Assembly: GCA_958496175.1 (NCBI GenBank) | Contig: OY292279.1 | Span: 18,166,001-18,230,000, forward strand | DNA length: 64,000 nt | Origin: Sisyra terminalis | Lineage: Eukaryota; Arthropoda; Insecta; Neuroptera; Sisyridae | Direction: 5' to 3' | Part shown: positions 1-13,146 of the stretch, piece by piece | Numbering within the stretch: the first letter of the stretch is position 1 | Layout: each line of letters begins with the position of its first letter | Program-made: the position numbers and the translations under genes | Notes under the pieces: model-generated | Database searches by the model: none | What the model was told of the DNA's origin: nothing | What the model saw: the letters and a program-made list of their open reading frames with translations, nothing else

Positions 1-486
1 GACAAAGACTCAACTAAGATACTTAATTTCGGTGATTGTGACAGGAATATTTAATCCTTCTCCGCTTTAAGCTATACTCATGAGTGTGACAAAGACAAAT
101 TAAGGGTGCCATTTTTATCTAACTAACTCAACTACCACATGCTTGTACTACATATAAGACGATAGGTATCAGCTGACTACAGTGTAACCACACTTGCTTA
201 TACATTTATTAGTTTCATTTGTTTCATAAAACACATGCAGTGAATTTAAATAATCTTATGCAAAATTAGTTTCCTAAAATTTAAACTACATATTTTGAAA
301 GTATAAAATGCCTGGTACCATTTTTTTTGCTAATAAATTTAGACTGTTCGATCACCGAATCTCCATAAGATTACGTGTAAAACCAAAGTACTATAGTAAA
401 CCATAATGCTTAAGCACTGAATAAGGAATATTCTACTAAATTTTTATATGTCTCATAGCATTTTGACATACCTCTATAACATCCTT
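1..486. repeat. FB2 foldback element, truncated by window edge
   Basis: This is the terminal part of the FB2 family, matching the outer arms of the copies at 21398-23893 and 33719-35131 in inverted orientation. Shared landmarks are the block around CTCATGAGTGTGACAAAG at 80-97 and the terminus CCTCTATAACATCCTTA at about 471-487. The element lies in the third intron of the UBE2D gene and continues past position 1. No coding capacity is visible. Confidence 0.75.
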
Positions 487-1133
487 AGTACTTTCTTAAT
501 GTCACTTATAAAGACCAATAGTAATGAAAATAATTAAAAGTCCGTAGTTAGCAACAATTATATGTCGAATTTCAATGAAGTAAATTGTTTCGTTATATCT
601 TATTCTCAAGTTTATCGTTATATGAAAGACAAAGAAGCCAAAAGAAAATGTTAAAGAGTATTTTCACGAATTTATAAGAGTTGTTCGAATTGAAAAATAT
701 ACCTTTATATAAATAAACTTCCAATGCTATATCCGCAAGTATTACGTTTCTTTTCCGAATTAGTAGTTAAACTTTCTTTGATAGACTCTAACTAATAATA
801 GCCTTGGTTAATTTCTTCAGTTTTAACTTCAAGTTGAAGTCAATCACTTGCAAACAATTTCAACACTTGAAATCCAAAAAAAAAAAATTATAGTAAATAA
901 ATGCTTTTGCAATTCCTTCACTAAACACATTTGCAGAAAAAAGAACTGGTTTTAACCACTGTTTCTTGGAAAAAAAATCAAAGCCAAGTTAAAACAAGCA
1001 CACAACAGAGAATTTTACACGGATTCACTTTCATTTTTCATCTAAAACCGTTCAAAAGATAGATTGAGCGATAACCGAAAATACCTTGAGATTCATTTTA
1101 AAAATAACCCTTGAAAATTTCAAATTCACTTAC

Positions 1134-1814
<681 letters not shown>

Positions 1815-3394
1815 TTGACAAAATGTATATTTGATATTTGCTGGTTTTTCACCAGACAATGAAAACGCGAGCCAAGGACCTTTGATTGGAATATTGCAAA
1901 GATGGCTGCTATTGAAACGCACAGCGCCACTTGGGTTAAGTTCAAAACAGATTTTTCAATGGCGTTGCGTTCGGCTCGACAATGATCTGCTGATGGAATG
2001 ATTTGCGGCACGCACCCCTTATTTCTTGACGCACACTATCCAATTTATTCGCCCTTTTCAAACTCCCAATTTCGCACACCATAAAAGTAAAATAAATAAT
2101 AATAATATAGAATCGATTCAATATTTATATAATCAGTGCGCAGCTCTACGAAATTGTATTCTCACTTCCGTCGAGTTCATGACATCAGGCTACGTTTCAA
2201 ATTACCGCCACCAGGTGCCACCACCGTACAACGTATTTTTATCGAGCCAGGGAAATTTGATTTTTTTTTCTTAATATTTGTTTCTCTTCAATTTATCAAC
2301 TAAAAACTAAAATTTGATCATATTTATAGACTTGAAAAAATTTCAATTACAAACCTTTTCTTCCAAGTTGTTTTTTTCAATTGAAATTAAATTATCTAAT
2401 TAGTTTCTAAGGTTACCATATCCTACGTTCTTTTTTTGCTATGCATCGTTTCCTTGTAACTACTAAAATTTTAACCAAATCTAGACCTTTCAAAAATCTA
2501 CAATACATACCAAGTTTTCACAAAAATTAACTCAGCTTCTACATGTTTTTGAGTACTCACAATGACCCTTCATCTATCAATTTCGGGCGTACAAAAACAA
2601 AAAAACATTTTTTTTTATATAAATTTATTTAAAAAAATATTTTAACAATAAATCAACAAACTTTTCTCAAGGATTTAAAAACGAAGGAAACTTCGAAAAA
2701 TATAGGAAAAAGGCTCAATTTTTCTTCAAATCTTGACTGAAAATTACAAGTGAAATTAGAAATTAAGAGTATGTAATTGAGGAAAAAATATTTTGCAAGT
2801 TTAAGTTAGCAAATAATTTCGACAGTTGACTGGTTTTTGAAAAATATTTCGAGAAATAAATCTATGAAAATCAAACTTTGGAATGTCTTGTTTTAATTAA
2901 TAATCAACACATACTTTGCAACAATCACTCGATTAATTATTCTTCTTTTACTATTAGAGAAGAAAATGTAGTTTTTACCTTTTTACTTATTTTAATTCAT
3001 AACGATTTTTTTTTATTCGTCACGACCTTAAGCTAATTTATTTACGATTTTTTTTGTACTATTACAATCTCTAGTGAATATATATATTGCAAAGTACATA
3101 TATATTTTTCTTATTAAAAATAGATACAACAAGCGATATAAAGTGATATCTATGATTTTAATGAACTTCATTTACTAATGTTCTTAAAAAAAAAACAAGT
3201 TTTATTCATTTGTTAGTCAAGTTATAATTAAACTTCTACTATGTAAAATTTCATTGTACTCTTATTATTACTCCAACAAAAAAATATTTATCAAAAAACT
3301 TTTCAAAAACCATAAATATCAAATCAGTGAAATAGGGAATGATCCAAATAATGCAAATCTCTTACTCGAAACTGATAGGATTCAAACGAATATA
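1815..3394. other. Intergenic region upstream of UBE2D
   Basis: The first 200 bases presumably hold the 5' UTR and promoter of the minus-strand UBE2D gene. The rest is A+T-rich sequence with homopolymer runs. Small open frames here have no family resemblance or splice context. No RNA gene was seen. Confidence 0.5.
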
Positions 3395-4070
3395 TATTTA
3401 CCGGCAAGACTATGGTTCTTCTGGCGCCACGATGTTTTGACGGATTTTTATAGATCTCGACGAAAAAAAAATGAAGTATACATTTTTTTGATACCTCGTT
3501 TAGTTTACGAAATATCGACCCCTAAAAATGGAAAAATTAATTGATTTTTTACTCTTTTTTAGACGGATTTCTCAAGATTTTCATAAAAAAAAAGGGTAAA
3601 TGTTTACAACCGTAACTACACCAATTATTGTTTTTCTAAAAAAACTATTAACAAAGATTCCAGGGGTGAAGCCCCGGTGAGGGTTGGGGAGCGTCGGCCA
3701 TATCTGGCAATATTGCATTTTCGATTTTGTTTTTAATTTAATTCGCGAGTCAATTAGACCAAAATTAAATAAACATCTCATTATTTTCTTTTTTTGGGGG
3801 GCTTCGCCCCTGGACCCCTTGTTTATGATTTTTTTTTTGCACAAAAATAATTGATGGAACTACGGTTGCAAACATTTACCTTTTTTTCATGAAAATCTTG
3901 AGAAATCCGTCTAAAAAAGAGTAAAAAATCAATTAATTTTTATATTTTTTAGGGGTCGATATTTCGTAAATTAAGCGAGATATCGAAAAATTGTATTCTT
4001 CATTTTCGTTTTTTTCGTCGGGATCTATAAGAATCCGTCAAAACATCGTGGCGCCGGAAGAATCGTAGTA
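3395..4070. repeat. Foldback element with roughly 190-bp inverted arms
   Basis: The arms are about 3402-3595 and 3870-4066 and are nearly perfect inverse complements. Matching blocks are GGCGCCACGATGTTTTGACG near the left end and its complement near 4050. A shorter inner inverted pair with GGGGCTTCGCCCC-like sequence sits at 3661-3680 and 3797-3820. The central part, about 3695-3785, resembles one arm of the M1 MITE (TCTGGCAATATTGCATTTTC). The element looks like a foldback that grew around or captured an M1 fragment. It is non-coding. Confidence 0.75.
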
Positions 4071-4142
4071 TCCCTGATTTACCATATTTTTTAGATATGA
4101 TAGATTATATATTAAGCCCAAACTTTCGATGTTGAAAATATT

Positions 4143-4352
4143 GGCTCAGGTCTCTTTTAGGTCGATCAATATCTGGCAACGTTGCATTTTCAACTTTGTT
4201 TTTAATTTAATTCGTGAATAAATCGGCCCAAAATGAACATTTATCCACAAAAGAGAAACTTATACTATATTAGAATTGAATTAAGAAAAAAATCGCGAAT
4301 AAAATTAAAAAAAATAGAAAATGCAACGTTGCCAGACCCATTGACCGACCGA
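4143..4352. repeat. M1 MITE, copy 1 (degenerate right end)
   Basis: The left end begins GGCTCAGGTCTCTTTTAG and runs into the family core TCTGGCAACGTTGCATTTTC. The right arm carries the complementary core near 4320-4340, but its outermost bases have decayed. It lies between the left foldback and the carrier gene. Confidence 0.75.
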
Positions 4353-4758
4353 AAATATTTTCAACCATTTCACAGAATCAGCAATTTCTCCACAAAAAGT
4401 TAATGGACTGAGTGTAACATGTATTTTTAGCGAAATGTTTTCCCCAAAATTACGTTAATTTTTTGATTTTTTTTTCACATGACACCGGAGTTAAGGAACT
4501 AAAATTTAGTTGTAGTTAAAACATTTTCTTCATTGCAACTTAATATTAGTTAAAATTTCAAATAACATATTACTTGAAAATCTATCACAATGTTCTTTAT
4601 CGTCTAAAATTTTTCCTTCATTATGATTTTTTTGTAAAATATTATAACCATATGCAAAAATTAGTAATATAATTTTAACAATAATCTAATACGTTTCTAT
4701 ATAAATCTTTCTCTATCCTAATCAAATAATAAAATATTTAAATGGGTTAATATAAAAA

Positions 4759-6282
4759 TTAACTAAGAGCATCCAACTTCAGAATATGATTTCGGTTGGT
4801 TGGTGATGACTGTTGGTACATATAATAATTGTACCTTTGGAAAAATTGCTTCCCATGTTCGAATGTTGATATCATTATTGCACATGCAGGTGCCACTTTT
4901 ATTAAACGAGGCGTAAGCCCGGCAAACAATCCTCGCACTCCATAATTACTATAAATTCTTCGAAAAATCTCCCGCATCGATGATGTTCTATTTGTCTGAT
5001 CTGTAATTAAATAATAAAGGGTTATTGATTAATTATAAGCCATATTTTGCTATTTCCATCCTCCCCCTTAGTAAAAAGATATAATATTCCTTTTGCAAGC
5101 AATAATAGGAGGAGTGGTGTACTATGAACCCTATTGGAAAAGTGATACATGAATGCCCTCTAAGTCAAAATTTAAAATTATATTTACTTGAATACAACTT
5201 CTTTTCTCCAATTTCGATTTGCTGGTGAGTTTTTACCACATCAAAAGGAACTGTCAGTGTTGCAGCGATCTACAATCAAAATATAAATAATACAATCCTT
5301 TTTTATGATTTTTATATAAAATTACTGATCCGGAAATAGCTCCGTAAATAAAACTGGAATATAACGAAGATTGTAAATAACTTTCTTTTTTAAAAAATTC
5401 GTAAGACGTCCAATAAATTGCTGAAAACGGTACATCTCGTAATAGTGTAGGGCCGAGGCCTTTCCACAAGCCTATAATTCCGTCGTTTTTTAATAAACCA
5501 CGTAGAGCCTCGATTATGTCTAAAGAAATTAATTTCTATGAAGACAAATTAAAAATATATATTTTTGAAACTAACCGCCATAGCTTAATTGTGCTGATTG
5601 CATTTTTGTTCGGATTAGTTCCAAAGGACTGACTATCGTTGCGGAAAAAACTCTTGCCGAACCACCAGCTATAACTGGAATCCAAATCGGTTGAGTTTTT
5701 AACTGATGATCGGTGATTTTCCTTTTGCGATTATGCCAGTCTTTCATTTTAATGCGTAATTGTTCGTAGGCGACAAAATATGCGACTGTCGCAGGAACTG
5801 CTAATACTAAGGTAGGACTAAGCCCACTCCATAAGGAGCCAACTCCTTCATTCCTAGTAATTTTTATGAAAGCATCCTACAAAGCAGCGATAAGTATTGT
5901 ATGACGCAAAAATTGCTCCAAGTATTTACAATAGTTCCATTAAATTGTACAGGTTTGTTGACCCAAGTTCGTGTTATAGGATTTTCTGGGCCACAAGAAC
6001 AGTAATGGTCCATCAGACCATTACAGTAGAGGAAGCACCGGTTGGAAACTGGAGCTTTTTGTTGGGCTTGCATCCGGATTTTAACCACATCCAATGGAGT
6101 TACTGAAAGAGTATAAATAATTTAGGAGTTCGGAAAAATGTTGCAAAAGTACCGAAAAATGATGTTAGCAATGCTCCGGAGCATGACGATAACATTTGTT
6201 GGGCTGGAGTCGATCGAAAACGAGGATCATCCAAGTCAAAGGGTAGATTTTCTAACGAAGCTGTTTTAGGACTTTGCGTCAT
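4759..6282 (-). CDS. Mitochondrial solute carrier, SLC25A39/40 type
   Basis: The protein is an inner-membrane mitochondrial carrier. Vertebrate SLC25A39/40 import glutathione into mitochondria, so the same role is inferred here. Six exons (6153-6282, 5930-6102, 5576-5876, 5326-5519, 5188-5269, 4759-5000) sum to 1122 nt, 373 aa, with GT/AG junctions throughout. All three carrier repeats keep the signature P-x-[DE]-x-x-[KR]: PLDVVK at residues 46-51, PLELIR in repeat 2 and PFDVVK in repeat 3. The first matrix loop has RCFLYCNGLMDHYCSC (65-80), the cysteine-bearing loop characteristic of this subfamily. The start is the ATG at 6280-6282, giving MTQSPKTASLENLPF, followed by the conserved QQMLSSCSGALLTSFF. 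The carrier and the peroxidase lie on the same strand, with 406 bp between the carrier start and the peroxidase stop. Confidence 0.93.
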
Positions 6283-6688
6283 TTTTCTTCAAATTTCTAC
6301 CACTTGTTTTTATTGTAAATAATTAGAAAATGTTTAGTGAAATTGAAATGAATGTGAATAAAATGCAATTTGGCTCTGATGATTATGATACATTGTGACA
6401 AATTGTGTAAAATAAGAATTTAAATTTTAACACATTTTTTTTGGTTAGGTTTGTCCAGGATTTCACGGATTGGTTGACGGCTCGGTTTTTACGGAAAATC
6501 ACGAGCAGTGACGGGAAAATTACAAATGTGATTGGTTGGTTGGTCAAGGAGATATTATTTAAAAAAATAATAAAAATATGATTTTTATAAAATTTATATA
6601 ATCAACTGTTTAAATAAATTAAATTATCATTAAGTACATCTTGTATTTACTTTAATGGTTAAATCTTCGATCTATCAATATATCAACT
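6283..6688. other. Spacer between carrier start and peroxidase stop
   Basis: This 406-bp A+T-rich interval must hold both the promoter of the minus-strand carrier and the 3' UTR of the peroxidase upstream. No repeat copy or other gene was recognised. Confidence 0.6.
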
Positions 6689-9600
6689 TTATATGTCCTC
6701 CCACAAATTTAAGTTTAGTTGAAGAATTAACGGATCGGAACAATCCAAATATGAATTTCTGCAAAAAATATATACATAATTACATTATACTATATTGTTA
6801 ATTCTTTTTTTAGAAAATAATTTAAAACAATTAAAGTAGGACTTCTTAAATTTTTAGAAATCACTACCCTCTTTCGAAGCAAATAAAAAAATATAAATAA
6901 AGAAACGCACCCCGTTAAAGTTCTTCCCTTTACGTTAAAGTTCTTTAAATATTAAACATTTAATCTTTTTTTTTTTTATATTTACTGGGATTTTTATTTT
7001 ATGAGCCAAAAATTCTACTCATTCCGGATTGCTAAAGAAGCAAAACAGCCCATTTTTTTCAATCTAAATAAAATATAATTTACTTACTCATCACTGGGTA
7101 GTAAAAATGCCCGTAATGTTTGCTTCATCAATAAAATTTTATCACTGTTATCACAAATAATTCTAGCCATCGAAGCCTTTTTGATTTCATTCAATTGAGC
7201 TAAAAAAATAAATATAAACCACAAAACTCAATTGGTTTGTAATGTTTTTACCGAGGGTAAAGTGTCCGGGATTGATTTCGGGGCTGTGTTCATAAAAGTA
7301 ACGATCACCTCGACGTAAACGCAAAAATTGAGCGGCAAGAATATCGCGAAATGTTCTTCCGACCACACTGCCCGGTTCTGGTGCTTCCAAAATTCCACCA
7401 ACAAATAAATCAATGTCTTCAGGAGTTGCGTATAATTTTTGCAAAATTTTCGCAACCTAAAAAAATTATTTGAAATACAATTATTTATTTTTTTATTTTT
7501 GGAATCACCTCCGGTTTGAATTGGTTCCACGAGGTAATTTTTTCTAATCCAATCAATTGGCGGTAATCATTGTAAGGCCTTAGCCCATGATCACGTCCGC
7601 GTTGGATATTTAATGCTGCGACGTCTACTCCGAAAGGATTTCCTGACCGAAACATATATCTTGTCATCTAAAAAAGAACAAAAATCAGTAAAACATAAAC
7701 TCTTTTTTCGAGTTATTACCCCTTCCGAAAAAGATCGATCGAAGGCTTGCATTGGCTTCGACGTCAATGTGTTCAACATTTCATCGTAGAACTTTCGGCG
7801 ACGAAGCTTCGCAGGATAAAACATCACATCAGAAATATCAATGAGTTCCTCCATATCCTCTTTTTCAAACATTGCAAATTTTCCATCGACCAAAGTGTGC
7901 AGACGAAACGCAGCTGTTGCAAATTCGTTTAAAATTGAAGGGTCCATTTTTGAGTTATAGTCGGACGAATATCCAAAAGGTTGACCGCGCAAATTAAACT
8001 CAGCCATAGCTTGTTCACCTTAAAAAAATGGAATTTAAATTAAAGTTTAATATTCTTTTAAAACTTTTCCTCATTTTTGGCGACAGTTTACATTAAAATT
8101 GTACCAAATTTTTGGAAACTTATCATGGATGAAATTATTGGGGATGCCCGAGGTTGGTTTCATTAATGCACAAACACGATTAAAATTGGCAAGGAAGTTG
8201 CAGAGAAAGAAGTTTGGGGACTCATATTGAACCAGCAGTACTTACAAAATATTAGCAAAACAGTATACAAATGATTATATTCTATGTTTTTTTCTTACTC
8301 ACCGATAAGAAGTGGTAACCATTCATTATAAACAATATGTTGAATTTCAGCAATGACAATTCTACGAGTTTCCAAATAAATGATTTCATCATTCCAATGG
8401 GGATTAATTAGCGATAGGGTATCGGCAATTCGATTATGTTCCCGAACAAATAACAAGTGGAGTGTCGTTAATGAAACAATTTGATTAACACGGGGATCAC
8501 CTAAAGATTAAAATTTTTATTCTTTCTATCTTCATTCCGATTAAGTCTTAAGCCTTTAAATAGGTATTAAGGGTACCTGCTGTGAAACATGCTGAGCCTC
8601 TTTCCATTGTAATACAATCTTGCTTATGTTTTGTAAATGGTAATAAATCTCGACCAAAATCAGGATGAACACGTAATCGTCCCCTTTCGAAAGATCGTAA
8701 TGCACTTGATGTTTCTGGATCCGAACCATAAATCATTGATGCATCAATAAAATGAGTTGCCTTGTTCATCTGAAAATAATGTTTCTTTAAAAGAGTATTT
8801 CCTTTTGGATATCAACAAAATTGATAAATAAGGATTTTGCCAAGAGATTGAAGTTCAATCGAAGGTATCACTTTTTGAGTTATCCTTTAATATACTCTTT
8901 TTGCGGAGATTTCAGAGGCACTTACTTCTTTAATATTCTATGATGTTATACGTACCTGTTGAGCTGGGCCCAAAGCACAATCGACACTTGGGGCAAGAAA
9001 TGAACGCACAAAATTCATGCATCCTTGATTGAAATCCTTGAAAAATATATCATTTTGTGCAATTAAAATTGGCATGCAAGCATAGTGGCGGAATTCCGGA
9101 TGGATTTCGAATTTTCCGTCAGACGAACAACACGATATTCCACTTCCGTTGACTGTAAAATGAAGAAAAATCTGTTTTCGATTTCTAACGTTTTTTTTTT
9201 TGTCACAATCCTCAAATATTGTTGAAAAGCATTGAGTTTCGGAGATTTTGAACTTTTTGGGTGGGAAACAATAATTCCATTTTGAAAAGATTCCACGTAT
9301 TACCTCAATAATGTATAGACTGTACATTTACCGTTGAGTTGATGGATTACGTGGAATGGAATGATAATGTGTAGACCTTTTAGAGATTTTACACATCGAG
9401 TTTCTATTCTGCGTACCTATTCTATTAAGCGAAGAAGGATGCAACAGGTTCAATTACTTTCCTATTTCTACTTATAACTGCAGTAGGTACTTAAATTTAA
9501 CCAATTTCTAACTTTTAAGTTTTTGTTTAGTCCCCTGTAATAGATGCACAATGAACACATCATTAAGGTGAGGCAAATAAAAGAATTGCATGTAATTCTT

Positions 9601-11745
9601 CCAGAATGGAAGGACTGGGATTGGAAACCTTTAGGTCTTGTCCTTATTGAATGTAATCGTGCAATTGTACGATGGGGTGGACAGCAAGGTGGTGCGATTG
9701 AGCGTTACATATATGACTGGATTACAATCGCTATCGCATAACTTTGTGATTACTATCAAAATCAAAAACTTTAAACATTCCAACTATTTGCAAATTTTTC
9801 ACAACTATCTACATGTTTTCCACACCGTAAATTGGAAAACGAAATTGTTAAGGGGCTGTTATAAAATCATTAGTAGATAAGTTTTGTGGTGAGAAAGACT
9901 TTGTACACTTTCTGGGCTTACCAGAATAATACCTAGGATACCCTATAGGATACCCAGAGTTCCTAAAGGATTTTGATAGTTATAAATATAATAGTAGTTT
10001 TTATTTACCAAATTGAGTTGTTACGGCTCGTGTTATGTCATGCGACAAAAATTGTCCAAACTCCATCAAAAGTTGGGAATATTTTGCATGTGGCTGGTCC
10101 AAATCTGGAAATAAGGTGGCACTGATAACGCGTGCACTTGGAAGTACATGCCCCCTGACAGACACGCGAGGTTCCCAAACGTCTAGAAAAGAAAGAGAAA
10201 AAAAAGCAATAGTGGTTTCAAGTACCTTGGTTTGAATTTACCATCGCGATATAACGGTGGCAAGAGTCGCCCATAGGGCGATCCTTTCATCCCCCATTTT
10301 GGACGTTCAATATTATTACAGGAGCCGTCAATGGTTCGATATATGTGTAAATGATTGGAGCAGGCAGGCGCTGGAGGACATTCCACATTTAATCCCGGAA
10401 GTGGTCCTTGCAGTTGAAAAATATCGACTTGCCGCTTATTTAAATCGTTGCTAAATCGAGGAAAATACGTTGAAATATTTGAAGTAATTGTATGTAGGAC
10501 AAATATTTTTTAAAATATGAATTGCCGATTGTAATACAAGATTTACAGCACGTAGTCATTCCATTCCATTTTATCCAAAAAATAAATAAATAAGCGATTA
10601 GTCAACGACGTAGATTTGCTCCGAGTTGGTGCAAAGTTGAATTAATACCCAGGAAACACATCAGCAAGGGGAAATGGAACGGTTTCATACCCTTATGGTA
10701 TGTTTTGATGAAACTGTTTAAAATGATCCTGTAACTTTTGGCTTTAGCGGATTAGAACTTTTTTGTCGTAATTACAAAACGATGAAACATTTCTCACTTT
10801 AAAAATAAAATAAAAAAACCCTAATGTTGGAAAATCATTCCACTAAGTTAAAGTTCAAAGTTTCAAGATCATTTTGAGTCAAGTTTCATCAAAAATCATG
10901 AAAAAATGAAGCTGCAATCTTGCATTTAAGTCGGCATGTTTTTCCCCAAAATGTTTATCCTTAAGCAAGCCATTCACGTTCCGACTTGCAGTCCAACTAG
11001 TTGGACCGCCTAAATGATCCGACTAGTCTGACTAGACATCTAACTTTCAACAACACCATTCACGGTCCGACTTTAGATCCAACTTCGAAAGTCGGACCAC
11101 AAGTCGGAGCGTGAATAGCCTGCTTTATATACGAGGAGTATTAATTACTGTTCTTTTATGGCTTTGGTGGCCATCGCCAAATCAAGAGCTTTGTCGGCCA
11201 AAGAAATCACTTCTTCCAAATCGCTTTGTTCTGGTACCCGGAAATTACGGTAGTGCTCATATCCGGTGGTTCCTCGAGATACGATCGCCTCTCTTTTGTG
11301 AATCAAGTCCTTTTCGCGTGATTTAATTTCTTTCATTTTCATTTTACGCTTTTGATCAATTGATTTTATATCGATTTCATCGAGAAGAGTGTCCGCAGCA
11401 CGTGGTTTTAATTCTTTAAAGCAAAAAATGTCATTTTTTGATGAGAAGTTTAAATTTGGGTTTCTTACTAGTTTGATTTGTCAATGAACAGCAAATTCCA
11501 ATTGTTTGCGTTTGTGGTAAGTGGCATTCGATTTTGGTGGAGTCCTCGACATGTTGTGGACATTCGATGAAGTTGACACATTGAAAATTGCGGGGACAAT
11601 CCAAACATTTTTCGGTCGTTACGGAAATCCGAGGAGGAATCGTCGACGTTTGGTGCTCGTCGGGGAAATGGTTGCGGGCAAAGTGGACGAAACCGAAGGT
11701 TTCCAAAAAGCAATGCCAAATTATCAGTGAATGAATTAATTTCAT
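6689..11745 (-). CDS. Secreted animal haem peroxidase (chorion peroxidase/peroxinectin-like) with CLIP-like N-terminus
   Basis: Twelve exons give 2358 nt, 785 aa: 11469-11745, 11149-11413, 10242-10450, 10009-10182, 8956-9152, 8577-8769, 8303-8500, 7720-8018, 7509-7667, 7252-7456, 7088-7199, 6689-6758. The start at 11743-11745 gives a hydrophobic signal peptide ([18 protein letters not shown]); an in-frame ATG 12 codons upstream is less suitable. Residues 47-86 carry a cysteine set ending in CC that resembles a small CLIP domain. The peroxidase domain shows [10 protein letters not shown], the distal-His motif GQFLSHDIT (His about 298), REHNRIA, a proximal-His motif [16 protein letters not shown] and a C-terminal tryptophan segment. 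The Asp that normally precedes the distal His (DHD) is Ser here. The proximal motif is one residue shorter than the FRxGH form. Predicted role: extracellular H2O2-dependent oxidation or cross-linking. The exact subfamily is uncertain. Confidence 0.92.
10975..11123. repeat. M2 hairpin MITE, copy 1
   Basis: The ends are GCAAGCCATTCACGTTCCG and its near complement, with TTAA on the left and TTTA on the right. The inner part holds complementary blocks around AAGTCGGACC. It lies in peroxidase intron 2, only 25 bp from the donor of exon 2. It is homologous to 18407-18589. Confidence 0.8.
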
Positions 11746-13146
11746 TTTTTTTTCTGAACCTGAAAAAGATTTAATACGCATTAGGTTTTAGAAGAAAAGA
11801 AACTTGATTGTTTTATTTTTTAAGGGAGGCGATAAGCATTTGAAGCGGACATGACTGGAATGATGTCGGATCTTTTCTAGTGGAAATATTTTCAAGATAA
11901 CGATTTATTGGAGAGTTGAAAGGTCGTTGGTTCTTAAAACAATTATGTATTGATTTAAAATGTATATCAAACAATAATGCACTATTTATAGATAAAATCG
12001 TTGAGAATTTTAAAGTATATTTGTCGGATAATGTGTTAGCGGTTTTTTTCCAATCGAATATTCTCGATGTAAAAATTTGGACTCACCTGAGCTACGAGTT
12101 GAAATTAAATGATCTGTTTTGGAAAACAAGCAATTTTTTTGAAGAGTATTCAGGATTTTTGATTAAATAAGGGTTGTATTTATTTATTTTTTGCTGCCAG
12201 AAAATTTTGGTCATTCCGGAATAAATTGTACGATTTTCTTTCATTAGCATCGATTGCGTTGATTTTGATTTAATAAATTAAAATATATATTTTTTGGAGG
12301 TTTTACGTTTTGCTTTTTGATTTTGATGGAAAAAATTATATGGGAAAATTAGTGTTACGGATCTTGAAAATATTTTGTTGATCTTTCGTGTTTCGAAAGT
12401 TTTGGTTCGGACCAGTTTTGAGTTGAAAACAATTAACTGGAATAATGTGGTTCAGAGATCAGAGTGTTTGGGATTTTATCGAAAAAAATCAATAAGTATA
12501 TTCTCAGCGTTTGCGTTTTGATTGAAAAATTTAAAAAAAAATGTTTGTAAAATGGGTTACGATAAAGCAAATTCATTCAATGTTGCTGCAATCTTCCAAT
12601 TTCTCATTGAAACATTGTCTTTGTGTGTAGTGTAGTACTGTCGGCAGATTAGAGGCTGTGACGTTGAAGATTACCAAGTGAATTTCTCAAAGAAAAAAGA
12701 AAAGTCCTTCGTCCAATAAACGAGGCTCGTACGCTCCGAAAATCTCCTACGTGATTGATAACAAATATCTCTCCATTATTTTTATTAAGACAATAACAGA
12801 ATAGTTTACGATAAATCCACAAAGAGGGGCGGATAATGTTCATAAATATACACAAATCCTAACACCGACAGTATCTCATCCACTGGTCTCCCATTTGGAC
12901 CACATCCATCCCAAACAATCGATCGCCGATTTTGAATCAACAATTTTTCCTCCCAAATTTCCATCAACACTCCCAAAAATTAATCCAATATTGAAATCTG
13001 TTCGGTTAATGGCCGATTCGCTATTCCATAAGGAACTAATATATAATAAAAATTTGTATCCGATACGGAAAAAATAAATTCACCGAATTTGGCAACTGGA
13101 AAAAGTTATTTCTTGAACTTCATTCCCAAGAATCAGACCAAGGACA
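11746..13146. other. Divergent intergenic region, peroxidase / transporter A
   Basis: This is a 1.4-kb bidirectional upstream region between the two starts. It is A+T-rich with short spurious frames on both strands. Less A+T-biased sequence at 12840-13146 could include the 5' UTR of transporter A. No repeat with a second copy in the window was recognised. Confidence 0.5.
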
